Made by a program: the position numbers and the translations under genes
In this document: in pieces, positions 57,363 through 64,000 of the stretch
Position numbering within the stretch: position 1 is the first letter of the stretch
Layout of the letters: every line of letters begins with the position of its first letter
The notes under the pieces: model-generated
The model's input: only the letters and a program-made list of their open reading frames with translations
Database searches by the model: none
What the model was told of the DNA's origin: nothing
DNA from: WHSW01 sp963821345
GTDB taxonomy: Bacteria > Actinomycetota > Thermoleophilia > Solirubrobacterales > 70-9
NCBI GenBank assembly: GCA_963821345.1
Contig: CAWGDM010000001.1
Span: forward strand, 124,001 to 188,000
Direction of reading: 5' to 3'
Length of the DNA: 64,000 bases

Positions 57363-58187
57363 ATGTCATCGGCTACACCTGATCTGGAGCTCAAGCAGCG
57401 CCATCGGAAGATGTGGGCGTCGGGGGACTACCCATCGATGGTCGAGACCTTCCTGCTGCCGCTCGGCCCCAGGCTTGTCGAAGCGGCGGGGATCGGTCCC
57501 GGGATGCGCGTCCTCGACGTCGCGGCGGGCACCGGGAACGCCTCGATCCCGGCGGCCGAGACGGGCGCCGACGTGACAGCGAGCGACCTGACCCCGGAGC
57601 TGTTCGATGCCGGTCGCAGTCGCGCCGAGTCGAGCGGCGTGGAGCTGAAATGGGTCGAGGCCGACGCCGAACACCTGCCGTTTGACGACGCATCCTTCGA
57701 CGTCGTGATGTCGTCGATCGGAGCGATGTTCGCGCCCCACCATCAGGAGGTCGCCGACGAGCTCGTCCGCGTCTGCCGCCCGGGCGGCACGATCGCACTG
57801 CTGAGCTGGACACCTGAGGGGATGATCGGGGCCCTGTTCCGGACCATGGGCCCGTTCGCCCCGCCGCCGCCACCCGGCGCCCAGCCGGCGCCGCTGTGGG
57901 GTAGCGAGGATCACCTGCGCGAGCTCTTCGGCGACCGGGTCGACTGGGGCACACTGGAGCGCGAGGACCTCGAGATCACCGCGTTCGAGCATCCCCACGA
58001 CTACGGCGAGCATTTCAAGGCGAGCTACGGGCCCACGATCGCCGCCCGCGCCAATGCGGTCAAGGACGGTCGTGAAGCCGAGTTCGACCAGGCGCTCGAC
58101 GCGTTCTGCGACGAATGGAACCGGGGCAGCGCCGATCAGGCGCGCTTCGAGAAGGAGTACCTGCTCGCGGTCGGCGCCCGGGCCTGA
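57363..58187 (+). CDS. Class I SAM-dependent methyltransferase
   Basis: A 274-residue methyltransferase. Motif I is VLDVAAGTGNASIPAAETGADVTASDLT near residues 50-77, motif II region VEADAEHLPFDDASFDVVMSSIGAMFAP, and motif III PGGTIALLSWTPEG. The layout matches the UbiE/Methyltransf_11-type group that methylates small molecules. The C-terminal part, with DYGEHFKASYGPTIAARANAV, shapes the substrate pocket and gives no clear substrate. ATG 57363 lies behind AAAGGGGACC. It stands alone between secreted-protein genes. Confidence 0.87.
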   Translation: MSSATPDLELKQRHRKMWASGDYPSMVETFLLPLGPRLVEAAGIGPGMRVLDVAAGTGNASIPAAETGADVTASDLTPELFDAGRSRAESSGVELKWVEADAEHLPFDDASFDVVMSSIGAMFAPHHQEVADELVRVCRPGGTIALLSWTPEGMIGALFRTMGPFAPPPPPGAQPAPLWGSEDHLRELFGDRVDWGTLEREDLEITAFEHPHDYGEHFKASYGPTIAARANAVKDGREAEFDQALDAFCDEWNRGSADQARFEKEYLLAVGARA

Positions 58188-58264
58188 AAGACCGTCGAGG
58201 CGATCATGGGTCAACAGGCGCCTCGCGGCGGCGTGTGACCAGCCGTCGGAGTAGCCTGACGTCC

Positions 58265-58771
58265 ATGATCGCCAGCCGCCCGGTCCGGGCGTCCCTTGCG
58301 CTAGCGGCCTCAGTCCTGATTGGCGGCGCCGTGGCCTACGCCGCGGCCCCCGCGATCACCGCCGACGGCGTCGGCGATGTCGAGCTCGGCGCCAAGGCCT
58401 CCGACCTCAGGCACGCCGGCCTGATCGGTCAGCTACGACACGGCTGTGAGCTCGCTCCCCACACCCGCACGGCGAAGCTCAAGGCGCCGCTCGAGGGTCA
58501 GGTGAACTTCACTCAGACGACGCCGCGTCGCGTCGACAACATCGCCGTCAGCGGCGGAGCCAAGGCCTCCGGGGTCGGGATCGGATCGCGTAAGCACAAG
58601 ATCAAGGTGGCGTTCCCCCACGTGAAGTTCGATCACGGCACCGAGGACGTGTTCGGGATCATTCTCGCCAAGGTCCCGAAGTCCGATGGCGGCAAGCTTC
58701 AGTTCGCGGTTGACGTCGGGACCAAGAAGGTGACCCTGATCGGCGTCCCCTTCATCGCCTTCTGCGAATAG
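58265..58771 (+). CDS. Secreted hypothetical protein
   Basis: A 168-residue protein from ATG 58265. Residues 1-28 form a signal peptide (RASLALAASVLIGGAVAYAAAPA). The mature part has ITADGVGDVELGAKASDLRHAGLIGQLRHGCELA, reminiscent of short secreted proteins of Actinobacteria that begin with a G-x2-xLGMTxxEV-type motif, then a Lys-rich beta region. Two Cys (GCELA and the final FCE) could pair. No catalytic residues are seen. The function is unknown. Confidence 0.68.
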   Translation: MIASRPVRASLALAASVLIGGAVAYAAAPAITADGVGDVELGAKASDLRHAGLIGQLRHGCELAPHTRTAKLKAPLEGQVNFTQTTPRRVDNIAVSGGAKASGVGIGSRKHKIKVAFPHVKFDHGTEDVFGIILAKVPKSDGGKLQFAVDVGTKKVTLIGVPFIAFCE

Positions 58772-58886
58772 CGCCGTTTTCGAGAGCGCCCGTGGCGCGG
58801 CTTAGGCACTGGAAGGCACTAGTGCGTGGTGTTACGATCGCTCCGAAGTTCGATCCACTCCGCCCAGGGAAGGGGAGCTCGAGAGA

Positions 58887-60668
58887 GTGCAGATCGCCGA
58901 AATACTCGCCGCGGCCTTCGCGCTCATGTTCGCGTTCTCTGCCGCACTCAAGCTCGCCGGTTGGCACAGCTGGGTCGAGGTGGCGGGCAGGGTCGTGGGC
59001 GCCCGCCGGGGCTCGATGGCGGCGTCCGTCCTCGTTCCCCTCGTCGAGGTCGGCGTCGCGTGCCTCGCGTTCGCGTTCCCTGCCGCCGGCCTCGCGGCCT
59101 CCGCGGCGGTGCTGGCCGTGTTCGCCGCGGTGCTCGCCGCGCGCGCGTCGGATCTGGCCGGGAGCGAGTGCGGGTGTTTCGGGGCGCTGCTGCCCACGCG
59201 GATCGGCCCCGGGCTCGTCTGGCGAAACGTCGGGCTGAGCGCCCTGGCGGCGGCCGGCTCGGTGCTCGCCGCGAGCGGCGGCGCCGGCCCGCCGGACCCA
59301 TCGGAGCTGCTGATCGCGCTGCTGGCGCTGACCGTCGGCGCCGCGGTGATCCGCCGACGCGAGCGCGACGCCCGGGGCCACGGCCCGCCGGCCGGCAGCA
59401 CGGTCGAGATCCCGGGCGTCGGCGCCGGGCGACCCGTCGTCGCGGTCTTCCTGCTTCCCGGCTGCGCATCCTGTGAGGGTGCGGGCCCGGCACTTGCCGA
59501 GCTCGACTCCCGCCACCTCGACCTCACCGTGATCGCCGCAGTCGGCGAGGGTTCGGCGGCGGAGCGCGAGCGGCTCGCGGCGAAGCTCGGCCGGGTCGCG
59601 CGCCTCGACCTCGCCGAACTGCGCCACCAATGGGGAATCGCGGGAGCGCCGTTCGCGGTCGCCGTCGACCGTCGCGGGCGCGTCGTCGATGCCGGCTTCG
59701 GCGCGAGCCCGGCCGCGCTCGAGCGGATCGCGCACGCCGCGCTCACCGGCCGGGCGGGGTCGAGGTTTCCCGGCAGGCGCCCCGCCCACCGGTCGCGCGC
59801 CGACGAGCGCCCGGTCGGGCGCCCGATCGAGCTCGGCACGCGCCGTCAGGCTCTGGCAACGATCGGCGCCGCGTTCGCGTTCTCGATGCTGGCCGGCCAG
59901 GCCGCGGGCCGGCGCCGGCCGGCGCTCCGGCTCAGGCGCCGGGCCGGCGGGGTCAAGCCGGAGGAGATTCCGGTCAAGGGCGATTGCCAGAAGTTCCGCG
60001 ACTACCAGCTCGACAAGAACATCTGCGGCAACCCGCGCGCCGGCGGCTGCACGTTGTATGACGGATTCCTCGACCACGACGACAGCCAGATCGGCAGCAA
60101 GCTCGTCAAGTACAAGGAAACGATGACGACCAAGGGCGGCGTCTTCTGCCCCGCCTGCGCCGTCGACAACCCGGGCAAGTGCTTCCCGACCGCCACCGAG
60201 TGCGTCTCGAATTGCCACGGCTCGATCGGCAGCTGCTCCGGCACCTGCGGTTCGCGCTGCAACCAGGAGGTCTGCATCGAGGCCGTGGCGACCCAGGAGC
60301 TGACGCCGAAGTTCCACGTCGTCGTCCTCAAGTGGGTGCCGCCGAAGGGCACGTCGAAGGGTTGCAGCGCCTACGCGGGGCGCGTCAACAAGCAGATCCG
60401 CACGCACGAGGTCGACGGCCATCTCGCGAACTCGAAGGAGAACCTCGCCGACAAGAACGAGCGCATGCTCAAGAACAAGACGGCCCGCGCCTGCGCCCCG
60501 ACGTACGCCGAGGCCCGTGCGCAGATCGACGCCACCATGGCCAGGTACGTGAACGAGGCGCGGCAGGCGTTCGTCGAGGAGTTCGTCGCCGATGGCGACC
60601 GGTACCACAGCTCGCCCGCCGGGACCGAGGTTCAGATTGACTGCGGCGTCTGCGGGAGCGGGAAGTGA
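58887..60668 (+). CDS. MauE-like / MauD-like thioredoxin / Tat signal / Cys-rich fusion protein
   Basis: A 593-residue multi-domain protein from GTG 58887. Residues 1-155 are a four-helix MauE/DoxX-like membrane domain with CGCFGA. Residues about 175-290 form a thioredoxin-like domain with the redox motif C193-x2-C196 (PGCASCEG), like MauD/TlpA. GTRRQALATIGAAFAFSMLAG (R319, R320) is an internal twin-arginine-like segment. From residue 367 a Cys-rich domain with about 16 Cys follows (FCPACAVDNPGKC, ECVSNCHGSIGSCSGTCGSRC), then a helical tail with RTHEVDGHLANSKENL. In methylamine dehydrogenase operons mauE, mauD and mauA are consecutive genes. Only one Trp lies in the Cys-rich part, so a TTQ cofactor is not possible. 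The role is unknown. Confidence 0.75.
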   Translation: MQIAEILAAAFALMFAFSAALKLAGWHSWVEVAGRVVGARRGSMAASVLVPLVEVGVACLAFAFPAAGLAASAAVLAVFAAVLAARASDLAGSECGCFGALLPTRIGPGLVWRNVGLSALAAAGSVLAASGGAGPPDPSELLIALLALTVGAAVIRRRERDARGHGPPAGSTVEIPGVGAGRPVVAVFLLPGCASCEGAGPALAELDSRHLDLTVIAAVGEGSAAERERLAAKLGRVARLDLAELRHQWGIAGAPFAVAVDRRGRVVDAGFGASPAALERIAHAALTGRAGSRFPGRRPAHRSRADERPVGRPIELGTRRQALATIGAAFAFSMLAGQAAGRRRPALRLRRRAGGVKPEEIPVKGDCQKFRDYQLDKNICGNPRAGGCTLYDGFLDHDDSQIGSKLVKYKETMTTKGGVFCPACAVDNPGKCFPTATECVSNCHGSIGSCSGTCGSRCNQEVCIEAVATQELTPKFHVVVLKWVPPKGTSKGCSAYAGRVNKQIRTHEVDGHLANSKENLADKNERMLKNKTARACAPTYAEARAQIDATMARYVNEARQAFVEEFVADGDRYHSSPAGTEVQIDCGVCGSGK

Positions 60669-62311
60669 TTTCCATTCGCCGGCTCATCCCAGTGGCCGCG
60701 GCGCTCTGCGCGCTCGCGTCCTCGGCTGCGCTCGCGCACGCCTCCGCCGGGCCGCTGGAGCCGCTCGGCTGCGTTGCCTGGGACCAAGCGCCGATCGAGG
60801 GGTGCTCGTCGGCGCGGGCGATGGGCAACGCCGCGTACCTCGGGATCACGCCCGACGGCAAGAACGTCTACGTCAGCGCGCGTAATGACGATGCGCTAGC
60901 GGCGTTCGCGCGCGATCGCACGACGGGCAAGCTCAAGCAACTCAAGGGGGCGGCTGGATGCATCTCGGACTCCAACTCGCCGATCGAGGGTTGCGCCGTT
61001 GCCGGCGGGCTCGACCGGCCGGCACAGATGGCCGCTTCGCCGAACGGCAAGAACCTGTACGTCGCCGGCAATTACTCCAATTCGATCGTCTCGTTCAAGC
61101 GCAGCAAAAAGAAGGGAAAGCTGACGCAGACGGGCTGCTTCTCCGACGCGGTCGCCCCGGATCCCGATTGCGCCCCCGCTCCGGCGCTGCGCACGCCAAT
61201 CGGCGTCGCGATCTCCCCCGACGGGAACTTCGTCTACGTCGCCTCCTACGACAGCGACGCGATTGCGTGGTTCTCGCGCGACCCGGCGACCGGCGCGCTG
61301 GCACCGGCCGGATGCGTCAGCCGGGCGGCAATCCAGGGCTGCGCGACGACCGCCCCAGGGCTCAACGGCGCGACCGCGATTGCGATTTCGGCTGACGGCG
61401 CCAATCTCTACGCGGTCTCGCCGGATTCGAATTCGATCGCCGCGTTCGGCCGCGACCGGGCGACCGGCGCGCTGACCTCCCTGGGCTGCATCTCGGGCGA
61501 CGACGGCGCCGGGCGGGATCCCGCCTGCGCGGCGGGACACGAGGTCGACTACCCCCAGTTCCTCGCGGTGGCGCCCGACGGCCGACACGTGTACGTGAGC
61601 GCCACCGACCTTCACACGATCATCATCCTCGCGCGCGACCCGGCCACCGGCGCCCTGACGCAGGCGGGGTGCGTCTCCGACATCGACGACGCCCCCGGCG
61701 CGTGCGACCTGCCGGGGATCGGGCTCGCGCTGCCGCTCGGGATCGCGATCACCTCGAACAGTCGCTTCGTTTACACCGGCGCCTTCGGCTACGGCTCGGT
61801 CGCGTCGTTCGAGCGCGATCCGGCGACGGGGATGCTGAGCCAGTTCGGGCCCTGCTACTCGACCGAGGACGACGACTGCCTGATCGCGGAGCAACTCGGC
61901 CGCGCCGGATACATCGCCCTCAGCCCCGACGATCGCCACCTGTACGTCAACGCTCCCAACAGCAACACGGTTTCGGTCTTCTCGCGGACGACTTCGAGCA
62001 CCGCGCCGAAGATCAAGAAGGCCAAGGCGACGATCGACAAGGGACGTGTTCGGGTGCCGCTCGCCTGCCCGAAGGACGCCGACGGCGGCTGCATCGGCAC
62101 GCTCGAGCTCGAGCCGCTCAGCGACGTTGGGATCCGCTTCAAGACCGCGGACTACGACCTGCTCACCGCGAGCAAGCACAAGGTCGAGGTCAAGGTCACC
62201 CACTCCGAAGGGCACGCGAGCTCCTTCAAGGCGCTCGCGGTCGCGGCCGGCCGCGAGCCGGGGGACGAGATCATCGGCCAGTCGCGCGTGATCACGGTGA
62301 CCGGGGGGTGA
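60665..62311 (+). CDS. Secreted beta-propeller protein (lactonase-like), coupled to the Mau-like fusion
   Basis: A 548-residue exported protein starting at GTG 60665, overlapping the previous stop by 4 bases. The signal peptide is LIPVAAALCALASSAALAHASA. At least six propeller blades follow, each built as AISPDGxxVYVAS...SIAAFxRDPATGALTxxGCVS, so each carries a conserved Cys near its end, which suggests disulfides within or between blades. The C-terminal 100 residues (KIKKAKATIDKGRVRVPLACPKDADGGCIGTLEL) form a beta-sandwich domain seen in secreted proteins of this lineage. It resembles 6-phosphogluconolactonase-like YVTN propellers in sequence, and the MauB/AauB heavy subunits in architecture and placement only. 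Confidence 0.8.
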   Translation: MISIRRLIPVAAALCALASSAALAHASAGPLEPLGCVAWDQAPIEGCSSARAMGNAAYLGITPDGKNVYVSARNDDALAAFARDRTTGKLKQLKGAAGCISDSNSPIEGCAVAGGLDRPAQMAASPNGKNLYVAGNYSNSIVSFKRSKKKGKLTQTGCFSDAVAPDPDCAPAPALRTPIGVAISPDGNFVYVASYDSDAIAWFSRDPATGALAPAGCVSRAAIQGCATTAPGLNGATAIAISADGANLYAVSPDSNSIAAFGRDRATGALTSLGCISGDDGAGRDPACAAGHEVDYPQFLAVAPDGRHVYVSATDLHTIIILARDPATGALTQAGCVSDIDDAPGACDLPGIGLALPLGIAITSNSRFVYTGAFGYGSVASFERDPATGMLSQFGPCYSTEDDDCLIAEQLGRAGYIALSPDDRHLYVNAPNSNTVSVFSRTTSSTAPKIKKAKATIDKGRVRVPLACPKDADGGCIGTLELEPLSDVGIRFKTADYDLLTASKHKVEVKVTHSEGHASSFKALAVAAGREPGDEIIGQSRVITVTGG

Positions 62312-62335
62312 TCGAGCGATCGCGGTTGCGGGGGT

Positions 62336-62746
62336 TCAGCGTCGGGCGCGGTACGCGCCCTCATAGGAGCAGAGCCCGCTGACCTTGATTTGGCCCTCGA
62401 CCTTCGAGCCCGTGAACGTGCCCGAGATCGTGCGCTTGTCCTCGTCGGTTGTCAGCGACGGATCGGAGGTGAACGTGGTCTTGAAGCTCTTGTTTCGGAT
62501 CTTCGCCTTCGCGCCCTGCGCTCCGGTCGGCGGATAGGCGACGGTTATCAACAGGTCGTCGGACCCGCATAGCGCGTTCACCGTGGCCTTGAACTTGACG
62601 ACCTTGTCGTCTTTGACCTTGAGCGAGACCTTGTTGCCACCGGCGTCCTCGCTGCCCCGGTACGTGCCGTCATCGACGGCCAGCGCCGGCGCGGCGAGCA
62701 GCGCAAGAAGGGTCGTGGGGAGCAAGAGGCAGCGGGCACCACGCAT
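62336..62746 (-). CDS. Small secreted beta-rich protein
   Basis: A 136-residue protein with a signal peptide (LLLPTTLLALLAAPALA). The mature part is beta-rich and Lys-rich: DGTYRGSEDAGGNKVSLKVKDDKVVKFKATVNALCG, then TSDPSLTTDEDKRTISGTFTGSKVEGQIKVSGLCSYEGAYRARR. The closing GTF-x-(D/G)-x-VxGxI-x(n)-C pattern is a calycin-like strand set seen in many exported Actinobacterial proteins of unknown function. Two Cys probably pair. It converges with the beta-propeller gene, the stops lying 24 bases apart. Confidence 0.72.
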   Translation of the reverse strand: MRGARCLLLPTTLLALLAAPALAVDDGTYRGSEDAGGNKVSLKVKDDKVVKFKATVNALCGSDDLLITVAYPPTGAQGAKAKIRNKSFKTTFTSDPSLTTDEDKRTISGTFTGSKVEGQIKVSGLCSYEGAYRARR

Positions 62747-62791
62747 CGCACGCTCGACTCTAACGCCCGGCCGACGCTGATTCGAGGAACC

Positions 62792-63697
62792 TCAGTCGAC
62801 GACCTTGAACTTGTCCTTCGCCGGGGTGGGATCGCGGTGACCATCCGGGTCGACGGCGCGGACGGCGAACGTGTGCTTCCCCGCATCGAGGCGCTTGATC
62901 GTCTTCGGGGACTTACAGCCCTTGAACGGCGTCTCGTCGAGCTTGCATTGGAAGCTGGCACCCGGATCACCGGAGCTGAACTTCAGCTTGAGCTTGCTCT
63001 TGTCGGTCTTCTTCGGAGCGCCCTTGGTGATCGTCGTCTCCGGCGCCTCGTCGCCGATCCCGTCGGCGTCGGCATCCGCTTCCAGCGTGGCGGCGACGTT
63101 GACTCGCCGCGCCGGTTGCGACGGGTCGTTAAAGGTGTGGACGGCGCCGAGGTCAAACAGCGCCCCCTCCTCCCGTTCAGTGCGGTCGTCCGCGCTTCCG
63201 GTGTCGATGGTGATGCAGTTGTGCGTCCCGGCGACGATCAGCAGGCCGAGGGTCTCGCCGCCCTCCACGGGGATGTTGGTCGGGAACGCATTGAGCGAGC
63301 CCGCCTGGAGCGTTTGCGCCACACTGGCGCCGACGGTCGTGTACTGAGTTGCCGGCGGACCCGTCGGGCGAAAGACGCCCAGCTTGACCTGCGCCCCTCC
63401 CCGACCCGCAGTGGCGAGGGTGCTCCACGAGGTGATCACCCCACCGCCTGCGGGCACCGTGTAGGTCGGCGCGCGCCCGGTGCTCACCTGCAGGTAGGTC
63501 GAGGGCCCGCTGCAAAGGACATTGGGAAAGGGATTGTTCGCCTCACCGAGCGCGGTTGCCGCAGCGGCGGGGGAAGGCGACATCACCATGGCAGCGCCGG
63601 CGAACGCGCCGGTGACGAAGCCTCCCAGCGTCCGGCGGTGCGCCGCGATTCCGGTCACGACAGGAAGCGAAAGCCTGATCAGCGGCAATGCCCGCAT
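62792..63697 (-). CDS. Secreted protein with calcium-repeat-like linker and C-terminal beta domain
   Basis: A 301-residue protein from ATG 63697 (PLIRLSLPVVTGIAAHRRTL). A second hydrophobic stretch, GGFVTGAFAGAAMVMSPSPAAAA, completes the export signal. The first domain (residues about 55-200) is beta-rich with two Cys. An Asp-rich linker DADADGIGDEAPET resembles a thrombospondin type 3 calcium repeat. The C-terminal domain (LKLKFSSGDPGASFQCKLDETPFKGCKSPKTIKRLDAGKHTFAVRAVDPDGH) is the Ig-like domain frequent in Solirubrobacterales surface proteins. The frame is open up to 63985, but the signal sequence fits this start. Function unknown. Confidence 0.7.
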   Translation of the reverse strand: MRALPLIRLSLPVVTGIAAHRRTLGGFVTGAFAGAAMVMSPSPAAAATALGEANNPFPNVLCSGPSTYLQVSTGRAPTYTVPAGGGVITSWSTLATAGRGGAQVKLGVFRPTGPPATQYTTVGASVAQTLQAGSLNAFPTNIPVEGGETLGLLIVAGTHNCITIDTGSADDRTEREEGALFDLGAVHTFNDPSQPARRVNVAATLEADADADGIGDEAPETTITKGAPKKTDKSKLKLKFSSGDPGASFQCKLDETPFKGCKSPKTIKRLDAGKHTFAVRAVDPDGHRDPTPAKDKFKVVD

Positions 63698-63876
63698 CAC
63701 CGAAAGACGGTATTCGCCCGATTTACACCCCATGCAAGCCGGCATGACCCGAACCAAACGGCCGGTCGCCTGGGCCCGCCCCGCGCCCCGGCTGCTCGCG
63801 GCGCTCCTGGACCTGACGCGCAGAGGCGCTGCGCCGATTAGAGTGGTGCCACGCCCGGTGGAGGAAAGGCGTACGG

Positions 63877-64000
63877 ATGCACGGACCGAGGATGCAACGC
63901 GACAAATGCGGGGGAGTCCTGGCGCGCGCCTTTGCGGCGGTTTTCGCCGGATTGGCGCTGGCTGTGAGCTTCGCGCTGCTGGCAATCGTGGCGCTGGCGC
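63877..64000 (+). CDS. N-terminal part of a membrane or secreted protein (cut by window end)
   Basis: ATG 63877 follows a good ribosome binding site (GGAGGAAAGG at 63860-63869). The 41 visible residues hold a basic start (MHGPRMQRDKCGG) and a long hydrophobic segment (VLARAFAAVFAGLALAVSFALL) that continues to the window edge. This is a signal peptide or first membrane helix. The gene is divergent from the secreted-protein gene at 62792 across 179 bases. Nothing can be said about its function. Confidence 0.55.
   Translation, partial: MHGPRMQRDKCGGVLARAFAAVFAGLALAVSFALLAIVALA

Noticed and set aside
60485..60500. HEVDGH as an HExxH zinc-protease motif in the fusion protein tail
   Set aside because: Three residues, not two, separate Glu and the second His, so it does not fit HExxH. 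A metal site remains possible but is not claimed.
59985..60668. Cys-rich domain as a true methylamine dehydrogenase small subunit with TTQ
   Set aside because: TTQ needs two tryptophans; this region has one (in KWVPPKG). The MauA call is therefore limited to analogy of architecture.

Overview
This is a GC-rich chromosomal segment with tightly packed, often overlapping genes. GTG and TTG starts are frequent. There are many secreted beta-rich proteins of a kind typical of Thermoleophilia, and one protein with an ANGAVKSK-type repeat stem. Together these suggest an actinobacterium of the class Thermoleophilia (Solirubrobacterales or a relative). That placement is inferred from protein style and gene order, not from a marker gene. 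I found no insertion sequence, phage or CRISPR array.

Layout. 0-6 kb: NADP isocitrate dehydrogenase, a crotonase, a DUF4242-like protein, then a TetR regulator overlapping an AidB-like acyl-CoA dehydrogenase and a repeat-stem surface protein. 6-11.4 kb: a TfoX-N protein, a site-2-type protease with CBS domains, and a succinate dehydrogenase operon of the non-classical type E (SdhA, SdhB with two 4Fe-4S motifs, and an HdrB-like CCG subunit) ending in a 52-residue protein. 11.4-18.1 kb, minus strand: lysC, asd, a GT-C-like membrane protein, a cation/proton antiporter and a GNAT enzyme, most with overlapping ends. 18-23.7 kb: a GH3 protein and a lipoprotein sit between lysC and the conserved set recR-ybaB-dnaX, and upstream of dnaX on the same strand lies a large, Bacillus-type SRP RNA (about 272 nt).

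23.8-36.6 kb: a lone PilB/GspE ATPase, an M15-like peptidase, tRNA-Val(CAC), two tandem class-V PLP enzymes preceded by a 17-codon remnant of a SnoaL-like gene, three VOC proteins, TatA followed by a gene that appears to start at CTG, a one-domain AraC regulator, a serine hydrolase cluster, CsaA and a zinc alcohol dehydrogenase. 36.7-52.4 kb: an SDR and two complete peptide-type ABC importer operons separated by an AbiEi/DUF559-like gene. In both operons a strong hairpin lies between a solute-binding-protein gene and the following DppB permease gene.

52.3-64 kb: a 46-residue membrane protein antisense to the end of the last ABC ATPase, an MMPL transporter, a large secreted alpha/beta hydrolase, a methyltransferase and several secreted proteins. 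The most unusual locus is at 58.9-62.3 kb. One protein joins a MauE-like membrane domain, a MauD-like thioredoxin domain, an internal twin-arginine segment and a Cys-rich domain, and it overlaps a secreted beta-propeller gene. The order resembles the E-D-A genes plus the propeller B subunit of methylamine dehydrogenase operons, but the tryptophans needed for the TTQ cofactor are absent.

Nine single-base indels break seven otherwise normal genes, eight of the nine lying between 37 and 56 kb. They look more like assembly errors than decay. Corrected reading frames are given for each affected gene.
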